NCBI GenBank assembly: GCA_902597195.1
Contig: CACJWV010000006.1
Span: 1 to 35,242 of the forward strand
DNA from: an uncultured Bacteroidota bacterium
Lineage (GTDB): Bacteria; Bacteroidota; Bacteroidia; Flavobacteriales; BACL11
Length of the DNA: 35,242 nucleotides
Direction of reading: 5' to 3'
This document shows, one piece after another, positions 1 to 13,847 of the stretch. The position numbers were made by a program, and so were the translations under genes. The notes under the pieces are model-generated. The model saw only the letters and a list, made by a program, of their open reading frames with translations, ran no database searches and was not told the DNA's origin. The stretch's first letter is position 1; every line of letters begins with the position of its first letter.

Positions 1-1
1 T

Positions 2-115
2 AACTCCAAAGGAAAGCAAAACTACAACTTATATGCAGTTAATGGAGTTTCTGAAACTGCAGAGCTTGAAAAAGATAGACACAGGATTGTGCTGGGTATT
101 GGACTGAAATTCTAA
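2..115 (+). CDS. C-terminal end of an outer-membrane beta-barrel protein (partial)
   Basis: An open frame enters from the left edge and ends at TAA 113-115, giving 37 residues. The last twelve residues, RHRIVLGIGLKF, alternate polar and hydrophobic residues and end in Phe, the usual signature of a final outer-membrane beta-strand recognised by the BAM machinery. The family cannot be named from this fragment; a porin-like or FadL/PorV-like barrel is possible. The stop codon touches the stop of the convergent zinc-ribbon gene with no base between them. Confidence 0.6.
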   Translation, partial: NSKGKQNYNLYAVNGVSETAELEKDRHRIVLGIGLKF

Positions 116-880
116 TTAACTTTTCTGAAGCTCCTCTTCATCGACCAATATTCTTCCACAGTGCTCGCAGATTATAATTTTTTTATGAAGCTTGATATCT
201 AGTTGTCTTTGAGGTGGTATTTTGTTGAAGCAGCCACCACAAGCGTCTCTTTTGACTGAAACCACTGCTAAACCATTTTTTACATTACCTCTTATCTTTT
301 CATATGCTAATAGCAATCTATCATCAATGACTTTTTTCGCTTTTTGTGATTTTTTCAATAGTGCATCTTCTTCTTTTTCAGTTTCTTTAACTATCTCGTC
401 TAATTCTCCTGATTTTTTATCCAGCTCATCTTTTCTTACATTTAAATCATCATTTAAACTGTTAAGTTTTTCTGTGTGATGAAGTAAATTTGCTTCCGAG
501 TTTTTGATTTTCTTCTCTGACAGCTCAATTTCTAAAGTTTGGAATTCAATCTCCTTAGTGAGTGACACAAATTCTCTATTATTCTTGATATTCTCAAGTT
601 GTTTTTTATACTTTTTAATTAGCTCATTTGATTCTGCTATTTGATTAGTATTTTTCGTTTTTATTTCATTTTCTGAATCAATTTCTTGAACTACTTTTTC
701 CTTTCTTTTAGAATAGGCTTCTATGGAGTCTTGCAAATCCTCAATTTCTAATGGAAGCTCGCCTCTCACAGTTCGTATTCTGTCAACTTCTGAATCTATT
801 AACTGAAGCTGATATAATGCTTTTAGCTTTTCCTCAACTGATTTTAAACTCGCTGTTTTTGTTTCTTGCTTTTTTGCCAT
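116..880 (-). CDS. Coiled-coil protein with C-terminal zinc ribbon (COG1579-like)
   Basis: The protein has 254 residues. About residues 10-190 are Lys/Glu-rich with heptad-like spacing, consistent with a long coiled-coil hairpin. The C-terminus carries a C4 zinc ribbon with Cys214, Cys217, Cys238 and Cys241 (two CxxC knuckles). This is the architecture of COG1579 (zf-RING_7) proteins, often described as putative nucleic-acid-binding; the exact function is not established. Its ATG overlaps the stop of the upstream nif3-like gene by one base (TAATG), so the two are almost certainly co-transcribed and translationally coupled. The pairing of a DUF34/Nif3 protein with this zinc-ribbon family is, from memory, recurrent in Bacteroidota. 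No signal peptide is seen, so it should be cytoplasmic. Confidence 0.85.
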   Translation of the reverse strand: MAKKQETKTASLKSVEEKLKALYQLQLIDSEVDRIRTVRGELPLEIEDLQDSIEAYSKRKEKVVQEIDSENEIKTKNTNQIAESNELIKKYKKQLENIKNNREFVSLTKEIEFQTLEIELSEKKIKNSEANLLHHTEKLNSLNDDLNVRKDELDKKSGELDEIVKETEKEEDALLKKSQKAKKVIDDRLLLAYEKIRGNVKNGLAVVSVKRDACGGCFNKIPPQRQLDIKLHKKIIICEHCGRILVDEEELQKS

Positions 881-1974
881 TAATTTAAATATTTTATTGG
901 GTTTGTTTTAACATTAGATAAGTGGACGGCAAATGTACTAAAATTTTGAGAAATTTTTTCTTTTATTAAATCCATAGTAAACTGTTCACTTTCAAAGTGT
1001 CCAATATCTACAATACATATCTGATCTTGATAATCAAAAAAATCATGATATTTTAAATCGCTAGTGATAAATACATCACATTTATTTTTAATCGCACTTT
1101 CAATTAGAAAACTACCACTTCCTCCACAAAAAGCAATCTTATGAACTTTTTCATTTAATACCTTAGTGTGCCTTATACCCTCTGCTTTAAAAATAATTTT
1201 TAAAAGTTTAATAAAATCAACTGTTCGGGTTGATTTGGCAAGAAAACCATACCCTCCAGAGCCAGCATAAAGATTTTTATTATTCAGTTTTATAATTTGA
1301 TGAGCAATTTTTTCATATGGGTGAGATTTTTCCATCGCTTGAAGAACATTTTTCATTTGATTTTCATAAAATATGAAATCTAATTTTTGCTCGCTTACAA
1401 CTTCAAGCTTATTTTTTTTACCAATCGAAGGTTTTGATCCAGATAGTGGTTTAAAAGTACCTTTACCATTAACATTAAAACTACAAGAATCATAATTGCC
1501 CATTTTTCCAGCTCCTGATTCAAAAATGGCATTTCTGAGCTCATCACAATGCTCATCAGGACAGTAAACTTCTAATTTGAAAATATTTGATATTGGTTTT
1601 AAAATGTTGTAATCATTAATCTTTAACTTTTCTGCTATTTTATAATTTACACCATAAAAAGTATTATCAAGGTTGGTATGAATACAATAAATTGAAATAT
1701 TATTTTTGATTGCTTCTACAATACAATTTTCAGAATTATTCGAGCCTGTTATTGATCTTAAATTTTTAAATATTATCGGATGATGCGTTATTAAAAGATT
1801 ACAATTTTTACTTATTGCTTCTTTAATTACTTCAATATTGCAATCTAGGGAAACTAAAATATTAGTTAATTCATTATTTATGTTCCCAATATTAAGACCG
1901 CTATTGTCATAGTCCTCTTGTAGAGAAATTGGTGCAAAATCCTCCAAATAATCAATTACATCTTTAATCTTCAT
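880..1974 (-). CDS. Nif3-like dinuclear metal centre hexameric protein (DUF34)
   Basis: The 364-residue protein matches the long form of the Nif3/YqfO family, which has an inserted PII-like middle domain; short forms have about 250 residues. Metal-ligand motifs are visible: LLITHHPIIF with His64 and His65, IHTNLDN with His99 and Asp103, and GHFESE with His326 and Glu330. These are the family's two-metal site. The biochemical role is unsettled; the old label 'GTP cyclohydrolase I type 2' is doubtful, and a metal-chaperone or metabolite-repair role has been proposed for the family. The start is the ATG at 1974, with a perfect -7 promoter element only four bases upstream. It is the first gene of a two-gene unit with the zinc-ribbon protein. 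Confidence 0.9.
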   Translation of the reverse strand: MKIKDVIDYLEDFAPISLQEDYDNSGLNIGNINNELTNILVSLDCNIEVIKEAISKNCNLLITHHPIIFKNLRSITGSNNSENCIVEAIKNNISIYCIHTNLDNTFYGVNYKIAEKLKINDYNILKPISNIFKLEVYCPDEHCDELRNAIFESGAGKMGNYDSCSFNVNGKGTFKPLSGSKPSIGKKNKLEVVSEQKLDFIFYENQMKNVLQAMEKSHPYEKIAHQIIKLNNKNLYAGSGGYGFLAKSTRTVDFIKLLKIIFKAEGIRHTKVLNEKVHKIAFCGGSGSFLIESAIKNKCDVFITSDLKYHDFFDYQDQICIVDIGHFESEQFTMDLIKEKISQNFSTFAVHLSNVKTNPIKYLN

Positions 1975-1978
1975 TTTT

Positions 1979-1986
1979 CAAAAATA
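1979..1986 (-). promoter_or_regulatory. Bacteroidota -7 element (TATTTTTG) for the nif3-like gene
   Basis: Reading the minus strand this is TATTTTTG, an exact match to TAnnTTTG. It ends four bases before the ATG at 1974, so transcription would start at or very near the start codon and the mRNA would be essentially leaderless. No TTG -33 element is seen at normal spacing. Confidence 0.55.
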
Positions 1987-2005
1987 ATATAAATATCTTA
2001 TTGTA

Positions 2006-2013
2006 TATCTTTG
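2006..2013 (+). promoter_or_regulatory. Bacteroidota -7 element (TATCTTTG) for the lpxK operon
   Basis: TATCTTTG matches TAnnTTTG exactly and ends eight bases before the lpxK ATG at 2022. It lies in a 47-base divergent gap shared with the nif3 promoter. A TTG -33 box at the usual distance is not seen. It would drive the five overlapping genes that end at 7327. Confidence 0.6.
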
Positions 2014-2021
2014 CTTGACTA

Positions 2022-3050
2022 ATGTTACTATTAAGATTTTTTTCATTCATTTATGGACTTTTTTCCGAGTTCAAAAACATTCTATTCAACTACAGTATTT
2101 TAAAGTCTGAAAACTTCAATAAGACTTTAATTTGTGTCGGCAACTTGTCTGCTGGTGGCACGGGAAAAACTTCGTTTGTGGATCACCTCATTAATATGCT
2201 TTCAAAAGACTATAAAATAGGAATTATTTCCAGAGGTTATAAGAGAAAAAGTAAAGGATTTCATTTTGTTGATGATATTGATACTAACAAATATGGTGAT
2301 GAGGTTTGTATGCTTAAAAGCAAGTATCCATTCTTAATAATTGCAGTTGACGTTAATAGACAGAGAGGAATCAAAAAATTGATTGATAAGAATGTTGAAC
2401 TAATAATTATGGACGACGGATTTCAAAACAGATGGGTTAAAGCTGACATACAATTTATTTTGACAACATTTAAAAATCCATTTTTTAATGATTATTTGCT
2501 ACCTTTTGGTAGATTAAGAGAAAAAAAGAAAAACTTTAAAAGATCTGACTATATCATAATTACAAAATGTGGTTTGTCATTAGACAATAAAAAAAGGAAG
2601 TACTTTTCAAATCATTTGTCCAATAAACCTACTTATTTCTGTCAAACAAAATATTTAGATTTAACACATATTAGAACTAAAAAAAAATTTAATATCTGCT
2701 CCAAAACTGAAATTCTTTTAGTAACAGCTATCGCTGACAACACTGAATTATTTAACGATTTAGCAAAGATTAGTAGAAAAGTTCACACTTACTCTAAACC
2801 TGACCATTATAGCTTTACAAAAACTGATGTCGATGAAATCATAAAAACATTTAATAAAATAGATACAACTGATAAAATTATAGTAACTACAGAAAAAGAT
2901 AGAGTAAAATTGATGAATTTCATTAGATTCATAGGACAGTATCCTTTTTATGTACAAAATATAGCTCTTGATTTTCACGAAAATGATAATTTTGAAAAAA
3001 ATATTCTAGAACATGTTAGAAAAACTTCAAAGAATAAAGAACTTTCTTGA
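2022..3050 (+). CDS. lpxK: Tetraacyldisaccharide 4'-kinase LpxK
   Basis: LpxK phosphorylates the 4' position of the tetraacyldisaccharide 1-phosphate lipid A precursor (making lipid IVA) at the inner face of the inner membrane. The 342-residue protein starts with a hydrophobic, membrane-associating N-terminus and has the family's Walker A region GNLSAGGTGKT at residues 40-50, followed by the typical ISRGYKR segment and the IIMDDGFQNR segment, which carries the family's conserved acidic residues. Length is normal. It opens an operon that ends with LpxH, another lipid A enzyme. Its 3' end overlaps the next gene by 38 bases. Confidence 0.95.
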   Translation: MLLLRFFSFIYGLFSEFKNILFNYSILKSENFNKTLICVGNLSAGGTGKTSFVDHLINMLSKDYKIGIISRGYKRKSKGFHFVDDIDTNKYGDEVCMLKSKYPFLIIAVDVNRQRGIKKLIDKNVELIIMDDGFQNRWVKADIQFILTTFKNPFFNDYLLPFGRLREKKKNFKRSDYIIITKCGLSLDNKKRKYFSNHLSNKPTYFCQTKYLDLTHIRTKKKFNICSKTEILLVTAIADNTELFNDLAKISRKVHTYSKPDHYSFTKTDVDEIIKTFNKIDTTDKIIVTTEKDRVKLMNFIRFIGQYPFYVQNIALDFHENDNFEKNILEHVRKTSKNKELS

Positions 3051-3816
3051 AAATTTAATAGAAATAAAGCCTAAATATGGTGTTATTTTAGGCACTGGTC
3101 TCAACAATTTAGTTGATAGTCTTGAAATAATAAAATCTATAAGCTATGAAAATATTCCTGAGTTCCCTAAATCTACTGTTGAAGGACATGAAGGAAACCT
3201 AATCTTTGCCAAAATCAACAAGATAGATGTAATGATTATGCAAGGTAGATTCCATTTCTATGAGGGCTATTCTATGGAAGAGGTTACTCTACCAATAAGA
3301 TTAATGAAAATACTTAATATTCGAAAAGTTATTTTAAGTAACGCAGCTGGTGGAATGAACTCTAACTTTGAAATTGGAGATGTTATGATAATAAATGACC
3401 ATATTAACTTAGCCCCCTCACCTCTTATTGGTAAAAATATTTCAGAACTAGGAACAAGATTTCCTGACATGAGTGAGCCTTACAGTAAAGAAATGATTGA
3501 GTCTGCTGAAAGAATATTTAATGAAAGTAAAATTTGTTTTCACAAAGGAACCTATGTTTGTGTTACCGGACCTAATCTTGAAACACCTGCTGAATATAAA
3601 TTTTTAAAAATAATTGGTGGTGATGCTGTTGGAATGTCTACTGTTCCTGAAGTAATTGTAGCAAGACATATGAACATGCAATGTTTCGCGGTTTCAGTAA
3701 TTACTGATCTTGGTATTGAAGGAAAAATTGAAAAAGTTACTCATGAGGAGATACAACAAGCTGCTAAAAAAGCTCAACCTAATCTCATAACATTAATTAA
3801 AAAAATTATAAATTGA
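3013..3816 (+). CDS. punA: Purine nucleoside phosphorylase, trimeric type, with Asp at the base-specificity position
   Basis: This enzyme of purine salvage cleaves purine nucleosides with phosphate to base and ribose 1-phosphate. The 267 residues show the trimeric PNP motifs: ILGTGL (25-30), GHEGN with His59, QGRFHFYEGY with Arg79, SNAAGG (109-114), ETPAE with Glu190, and VGMSTVPE with Met208. Spacing from Glu190 and Met208 places Asp232 of VITDLG where mammalian PNP has Asn243, which contacts the purine base; Asp there is linked to use of 6-aminopurines. The start ATG lies inside lpxK, and this start matches the family N-terminus. The stop overlaps the next gene by four bases. Confidence 0.93.
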   Translation: MLEKLQRIKNFLENLIEIKPKYGVILGTGLNNLVDSLEIIKSISYENIPEFPKSTVEGHEGNLIFAKINKIDVMIMQGRFHFYEGYSMEEVTLPIRLMKILNIRKVILSNAAGGMNSNFEIGDVMIINDHINLAPSPLIGKNISELGTRFPDMSEPYSKEMIESAERIFNESKICFHKGTYVCVTGPNLETPAEYKFLKIIGGDAVGMSTVPEVIVARHMNMQCFAVSVITDLGIEGKIEKVTHEEIQQAAKKAQPNLITLIKKIIN

Positions 3817-5150
3817 AAAACACAATAACAATTTTAATACTTCTTTTCTCTTTTTTTTGTAATTCTCAAGAAGCTAACTTAATTTATAATTGGAATGATA
3901 CTTCCTTGGTTGGTTCTTGGGCATATGACAATACTTACAATGAAATTTGGGGCTTTGAAATAAATAATCATGAATTTGCCGTAATCGGTTCAACTGCTGG
4001 TACCCATATTTTTGATGTTTCTAATGTTCAAAATATTTATGAAACAGCATTTATCGCTGGAGCGTACACCGGTGGAGGTGTTATTCACAGAGACTATCAT
4101 GATTTTGATGGCTACTTATATGCAGTGTGCGATGAAGGTACCTCTAGTACTTTACAAATCATTGATATTAGTAATTTGCCCTACTCATTTAATGTTGTAT
4201 ATGATGATAATGCTTTATTCAACAAAGCACATAATATTTTTATTGATACAAGTACATCCAAATTATATGCTTGTGCCTCAAATAATGCAATGGATGTTTA
4301 TTCACTTGCAAATCCAGTTTTACCTGTTTTGATAAACGAGCTTAATGATCCTACAATAGGGCATGTACATGATGCGTATGTAAGAAATGATACTGCATAT
4401 TTAAATTGTGGAAACGATGGTTTCAGAGTCTTTGATTATTCAAATGTTAACTCTATTTCAAATCAGCCTAGTTTGCTAGGATCTTTAACTTCATACCCTG
4501 ACGCTGGATATAATCACTCAGGTTGGTTAAATCAGTCTGGGGATATCTATGCAATGCAAGATGAAAATCACGGCTACGATATTAAAATTCTTGATTTGTC
4601 TGATTTAACTAATATCTCTGTAATTTCATTACTTAACTCTGGAGTTGATGCAAATTCAATGGCTCATAATGCTATTATTAAAGACAACTTACTTTATGTT
4701 GCTTATTATCATGATGGCCTAAGAGTTTACGATATCTCAAATCCAAATGCTCCAATTGAAGTATGTTATTACGATACCTACAGTCCAAATAATCATATTT
4801 CTTACAGGGGCGCATGGGGTGTTTATCCATATTTAAGCTCAGGGAACATCCTTGTTTCTGATATGCAGACTGGATTGTATATATTTAAATGCGATGCGAC
4901 TTCTAATTTAGAAACTGAAAAAATTAATGAAGTAATCTTTCCAAATCCCGTTAAAAATTACTTTTCACTAACGGATGAAAGCGATGGAATATTAACCATT
5001 TACGATTTAAATGGAAAAATATTATTTCAAGCTGATATTGATAAAGAGCAAATTTTTAATATTTCGTTAAATGATGGTCTTTATATTTACAAGATTAAAA
5101 ATCAAAAATCAACTACAAAAACTGGTAAATTTATTGTTAAGAATGATTAA
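3813..5150 (+). CDS. Secreted LVIVD beta-propeller protein (choice-of-anchor B type) with T9SS sorting domain
   Basis: The 445-residue protein begins with a signal peptide (KN, then a hydrophobic stretch to about residue 18). Seven similar strand motifs follow, including THIFDVS (64-70), LQIIDIS (114-120), FRVFDYS (204-210), IKILDLS (257-263) and LRVYDIS (303-309), which indicates a seven-bladed LVIVD-repeat propeller. From about residue 374, VIFPNPVKNYF starts a type A T9SS C-terminal sorting domain that ends in KFIVKND. It should be exported by the T9SS and attached to the cell surface or released; no enzymatic role can be assigned. The start is a TTG overlapping the preceding stop as TTGA. 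The gene sits oddly between two cytosolic housekeeping genes. Confidence 0.85.
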   Translation: MKNTITILILLFSFFCNSQEANLIYNWNDTSLVGSWAYDNTYNEIWGFEINNHEFAVIGSTAGTHIFDVSNVQNIYETAFIAGAYTGGGVIHRDYHDFDGYLYAVCDEGTSSTLQIIDISNLPYSFNVVYDDNALFNKAHNIFIDTSTSKLYACASNNAMDVYSLANPVLPVLINELNDPTIGHVHDAYVRNDTAYLNCGNDGFRVFDYSNVNSISNQPSLLGSLTSYPDAGYNHSGWLNQSGDIYAMQDENHGYDIKILDLSDLTNISVISLLNSGVDANSMAHNAIIKDNLLYVAYYHDGLRVYDISNPNAPIEVCYYDTYSPNNHISYRGAWGVYPYLSSGNILVSDMQTGLYIFKCDATSNLETEKINEVIFPNPVKNYFSLTDESDGILTIYDLNGKILFQADIDKEQIFNISLNDGLYIYKIKNQKSTTKTGKFIVKND

Positions 5151-6577
5151 GAATAACTATATATCAGTAATTGGTCTTGAGATTCATATACAGTTAAGTA
5201 CGAAGAGTAAAGCCTACTCAGCTGACGAAAATATTTATGGAGCTAATCCCAATACAAAGATCTCACCTATTTCACTTGCATATCCAGGTACTTTACCTTC
5301 TGTTAACACTAAGCTAATAGAATATGCCTTAAAGCTTGGAATTTCTTTAGAATGTGATATAAATAAAAAAAATATTTTCTCAAGAAAGAACTATTTTTAT
5401 GCTGATCTTCCTAAGGGCTATCAAATAACTCAGGACAAAAATCCAATTTGCAAAGGAGGTCATTTGTTAATTGATTTGGAGGACGGCTCAAAGAAAAAAA
5501 TAAATCTGACGCGAATTCATATGGAAGAAGATGCTGGAAAGAGTATCCATGACATTGACCCATATAATTCATTAATTGACCTCAATAGAGCTGGAGTACC
5601 TCTTCTTGAAATAGTAACTGAACCAGAAATTCGTTCTAGCTTTGAAGCACAAAGCTTTGTTAATGAGATCAGAAAAATTGTAAAGTACTTAGACATCTGT
5701 AACGGCAATATGGAAGAAGGGAGTTTAAGATGCGATGCCAACGTATCAGTGATGAAAGAAAATGACAAAGACTTTGGCATAAAAGTAGAGATTAAAAATA
5801 TGAACTCTACAAGAAATATTAAAAAAGCCATAGATTTTGAAATAGATAGACAAATAGAACTTATTGAACAAGGTAAATCTATTGTACAAGAGACAAGAAA
5901 CTTCAATGCACTAACTAATGCAACAAATTCAATGAGAACAAAGGAAAAAGCAGATGACTACAGATACTTTACAGAACCTGACTTACAGCCTTTGATTTTA
6001 GATGAAAAATATATTCAATCTATAGCTAATGATTTACCTTTATTACCAAATGAGCTAGAGAGAAAGTTTAAAAAAGAATATGATTTAAGTAGTTATGATA
6101 TCAAGCTATTAATTGAAGACAAAGGAATTTCTGATTATTTTCAAAAAATTTGTAAAACCATAAAAAACTATAAGTTGGTAGCTAATTTTGTTAATGGACC
6201 AATAAAATCATTTCTAAATACGAATTCAATACCAATTGATAAATTGCCTATTGACAGAAAAAAAATTATTGCATTACTATCTTTTGTTGAAAATAAAAAA
6301 ATCTCGATTTCATCTGCTCAACAAATAATTTTCCCTAAGCTTTTAAACTCAGATCTAGAAGTTATTGAAATCATAGAAAAAAATAATCTATTTTTTGAAA
6401 ATGACTTCATTGACCTTGAAGAAATAATTTTTAAAGTTTTAGAAAAGTATCCGCAAAAAGTAATTGAATATAACGAAGGAAAAATTGGACTTATTGGTCT
6501 TTTTATGGGTGAAATTATGAAAATAACAAAAGGTAAAATTGATCCAAAAAAAATTAATACTGAACTAAAAAAGGAAC

Positions 6578-6597
<20 letters not shown>
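5143..6597 (+). CDS. gatB: Aspartyl/glutamyl-tRNA amidotransferase subunit B (GatB)
   Basis: GatB is the kinase/tRNA-binding subunit of GatCAB, which converts Glu-tRNA(Gln) and Asp-tRNA(Asn) to the correctly amidated forms. The 484-residue length is normal. Family landmarks include SVIGLEIHIQL near the N-terminus, AYPGTLPSVN, the HMEEDAGKS segment, GSLRCDANVS and the YRYFTEPDLQPL segment. A longer open frame extends upstream, but the ATG at 5143 gives the expected N-terminus and overlaps the previous gene by eight bases. gatA and gatC are not in this window, so the complex is encoded at more than one locus. Confidence 0.95.
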
Positions 6598-11924
<5,327 letters not shown>

Positions 11925-11947
11925 GTTCTTGCTCTAATGTTAGATAA

Positions 11948-11955
11948 CAAATATA
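11948..11955 (-). promoter_or_regulatory. Bacteroidota -7 element (TATATTTG) for the M43 protease gene
   Basis: The minus strand reads TATATTTG, an exact TAnnTTTG match, with 23 bases to the ATG at 11924. It lies in the 65-base gap after lipA. No TTG is seen at the usual -33 distance. Confidence 0.5.
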
Positions 11956-11989
11956 ATGATTCTGATTAAATTTTAAAAAAAATTATGAA

Positions 11990-12928
11990 CTAATGAATAT
12001 GCCTTGCTGCATGATATGAGGACCTTACAAGAGGGCCACTTTCAACATGCCTAAAGCCTAACTCCAAACCAATTTCCTTTAATCTGGAAAATTTTTCAGG
12101 CTTAACAAACTCACTAACTGGCAAATGTCTAAATGTAGGTTGCAAATATTGACCTAGGGTAAGAATTGATACACCTACTTTTCTTAAATCTTTCATAGTT
12201 TCAATAATTTCATCTTCGGTTTCTCCTAAACCGAGCATGACACCAGATTTTGTCTTCATCCCCCCCTCATATAATACTTTTAAAGTATGTAAACTTCTAT
12301 CATATTTGGCTTGAATTCTAACTTTCTTAGTTAAACTCCTGACTGTTTCCAGGTTGTGTGATACAACCTCTGGCGCAACATCGACAATCATTTTTATGTG
12401 TTTATCAACTCCTTTAAAATCTGGAATTAGTGTTTCCATTGTTGTCTCAGGTGATATTTTCCTAATTTGATTGATTGTCTCTACCCAAAAACTCGCCCCA
12501 CCATCATCTAGCTCATCTCTGTCAACTGAAGTTATTACAGCATGTTTAACTCCCATGAGCTTAATAGAATTCGCAACTTTTAGAGGTTCGCTCCAGTCAA
12601 CAGGTAATGGTTTGCCAGTTTTCACATTACAAAAACCACATGATCGGGTACATATATTTCCAAGTATCATGAAAGTAGCAGTTCCTTCACCCCAACATTC
12701 TCCCATATTAGGGCAATTGCCACTTTCACATATTGTATGCAAATTATTTTCCGAAGTAATTGACCTAACCTTCTTGTAAGCGTCACCAGTTGGTAATTTG
12801 ACTTTTAACCATGAAGGTTTTCTTTTTCTATTTTTAATAAAGTCTGATTTGCTTTTTTTTAAGTCAATACTAACCCAAGGTTTTTTTGTCTTTTCTACTC
12901 TATCTTTTATTTCAGCGCTGGCACTCAT
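11990..12928 (-). CDS. lipA: Lipoyl synthase LipA
   Basis: LipA is a radical SAM enzyme that inserts two sulfurs into protein-bound octanoyl groups to make lipoyl cofactors for the 2-oxoacid dehydrogenases and the glycine cleavage system. The 312-residue sequence has the auxiliary cluster cysteines Cys67, Cys72 and Cys78 (CESGNCPNMGEC) and the radical SAM cluster Cys93, Cys97 and Cys100 (CTRSCGFC), and ends with the conserved RSSYHA segment whose Ser binds the auxiliary cluster. No -7 element is found in the 39 bases upstream, so it probably shares the transcript of the small lipoprotein gene before it. lipB is not in this window. Confidence 0.97.
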   Translation of the reverse strand: MSASAEIKDRVEKTKKPWVSIDLKKSKSDFIKNRKRKPSWLKVKLPTGDAYKKVRSITSENNLHTICESGNCPNMGECWGEGTATFMILGNICTRSCGFCNVKTGKPLPVDWSEPLKVANSIKLMGVKHAVITSVDRDELDDGGASFWVETINQIRKISPETTMETLIPDFKGVDKHIKMIVDVAPEVVSHNLETVRSLTKKVRIQAKYDRSLHTLKVLYEGGMKTKSGVMLGLGETEDEIIETMKDLRKVGVSILTLGQYLQPTFRHLPVSEFVKPEKFSRLKEIGLELGFRHVESGPLVRSSYHAARHIH

Positions 12929-12967
12929 GTTTAATTTTTGTTTTTGATAAGTATTTATTCTATACAG

Positions 12968-13096
12968 TTATGAGTTGTCTAACTTGTTTATTTTGTTCAT
13001 GTGTTTTGAATTGTTTTGAGAAACACCGTCGCATTTTTCTTTATAAACACTGCAAGAGGAAGCAAATAAAAGTATTAATCCTAAAAATAGTCTCAT
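12968..13096 (-). CDS. Small lipoprotein of 42 residues upstream of lipA
   Basis: A short reading frame begins at ATG 13096 and ends at TAA 12968-12970. The N-terminus MRLFLGLILLFASSC is a textbook lipoprotein signal: Arg2, a hydrophobic core, then a lipobox with Cys15. The mature peptide would be only 28 residues, polar and Asn/Lys-rich, with a second Cys at position 22. A perfect -7 element lies 11 bases upstream, which supports a real gene, and it is co-oriented with lipA 39 bases downstream. No function can be assigned. The alternative is that this is simply a leader region for lipA, but signal, promoter and frame together favour a translated lipoprotein. Confidence 0.72.
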   Translation of the reverse strand: MRLFLGLILLFASSCSVYKEKCDGVSQNNSKHMNKINKLDNS

Positions 13097-13107
13097 TTTT
13101 TTTTTTA

Positions 13108-13115
13108 CAAAAATA
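13108..13115 (-). promoter_or_regulatory. Bacteroidota -7 element (TATTTTTG) for the small lipoprotein and lipA
   Basis: The minus strand reads TATTTTTG, exact for TAnnTTTG, ending 11 bases before the ATG at 13096. It sits in the 88-base divergent gap shared with ung. A -33 TTG at normal spacing is not seen. Confidence 0.55.
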
Positions 13116-13184
13116 CGCATATAAAGTTATGTTTGAAAATAAAAAAAATCAATTTATTTTTATCTTTATTAACATTTTAAAAGA

Positions 13185-13847
13185 TTGAACCCAAGCTTAG
13201 AAAAATCATGGAAGGTGGAATTGTTACAAGAATTCCAAAAAGATTACTTTAAAATTCTAAAGAAAAAAATTTTACAAGAGAAAGCAAAAACTGCTGTTTT
13301 TCCTCAAGGGACAAATATTTTTAAAGCTTTTGAGCTAACTCCGCTAAATGATGTAAAAGTTGTCATATTGGGCCAAGACCCTTATCACAATGAAGGACAA
13401 GCAAACGGGTTATGCTTTTCTGTCAACGAAAATATTTCTCAGCCTCCATCATTAAAAAATATTTTTAAGGAGATAAGAAATGATTTAAAAATTGAATTAC
13501 CAATATCTGGGAATTTAGAAAGATGGGCAAATCAAGGAGTTTTACTTTTGAATTCTATTTTAACTGTTAGTAAGAACCAAGCTGGTTCGCATAAAAATTT
13601 TGGTTGGGAAAATTTTACTGACAAAGTCATACAAATTATTTCAAACAAAAAAGAGAATATTATTTTTCTTTTGTGGGGAAAGTTTGCGCAAAGTAAATTA
13701 TCGATAATTGATAGTTCGAAGCATCATATTTTAGTTGCAGCACATCCTTCACCTTTTTCAGCTCATAGTGGTTTTTTTGGATGCAAACATTTTTCTAAAA
13801 CAAATCAAATTTTATATCAACTTGGAAAACAACAGATTAAATGGTGA
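13185..13847 (+). CDS. ung: Uracil-DNA glycosylase Ung (family 1)
   Basis: Ung removes uracil from DNA to start base-excision repair. The 220-residue protein carries the water-activating loop GQDPYHNEGQ with Asp65, the uracil-binding strand LLLNSILTV, and the minor-groove loop HPSPFSAHSGFFG with His187. Length is normal for the family. The start must be TTG at 13185, because an in-frame stop lies at 13170-13172 with no ATG between. It is the first gene of a tightly packed seven-gene unit. Upstream only a near-match TATCTTTA (13161-13168) resembles a -7 element. Confidence 0.96.
   Translation: MNPSLEKSWKVELLQEFQKDYFKILKKKILQEKAKTAVFPQGTNIFKAFELTPLNDVKVVILGQDPYHNEGQANGLCFSVNENISQPPSLKNIFKEIRNDLKIELPISGNLERWANQGVLLLNSILTVSKNQAGSHKNFGWENFTDKVIQIISNKKENIIFLLWGKFAQSKLSIIDSSKHHILVAAHPSPFSAHSGFFGCKHFSKTNQILYQLGKQQIKW

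Noticed and set aside
5071-5142. Upstream extension of gatB
   Set aside because: It overlaps the T9SS tail of the preceding gene and adds residues absent from GatB; ATG 5143 fits the family.
12886-13188. Plus-strand 100-residue open frame across the lipA/ung gap
   Set aside because: Its composition is Phe/Cys/Lys-rich and low-complexity, it lies antisense to the small lipoprotein gene and the lipA start, and it has no promoter or recognisable domain.
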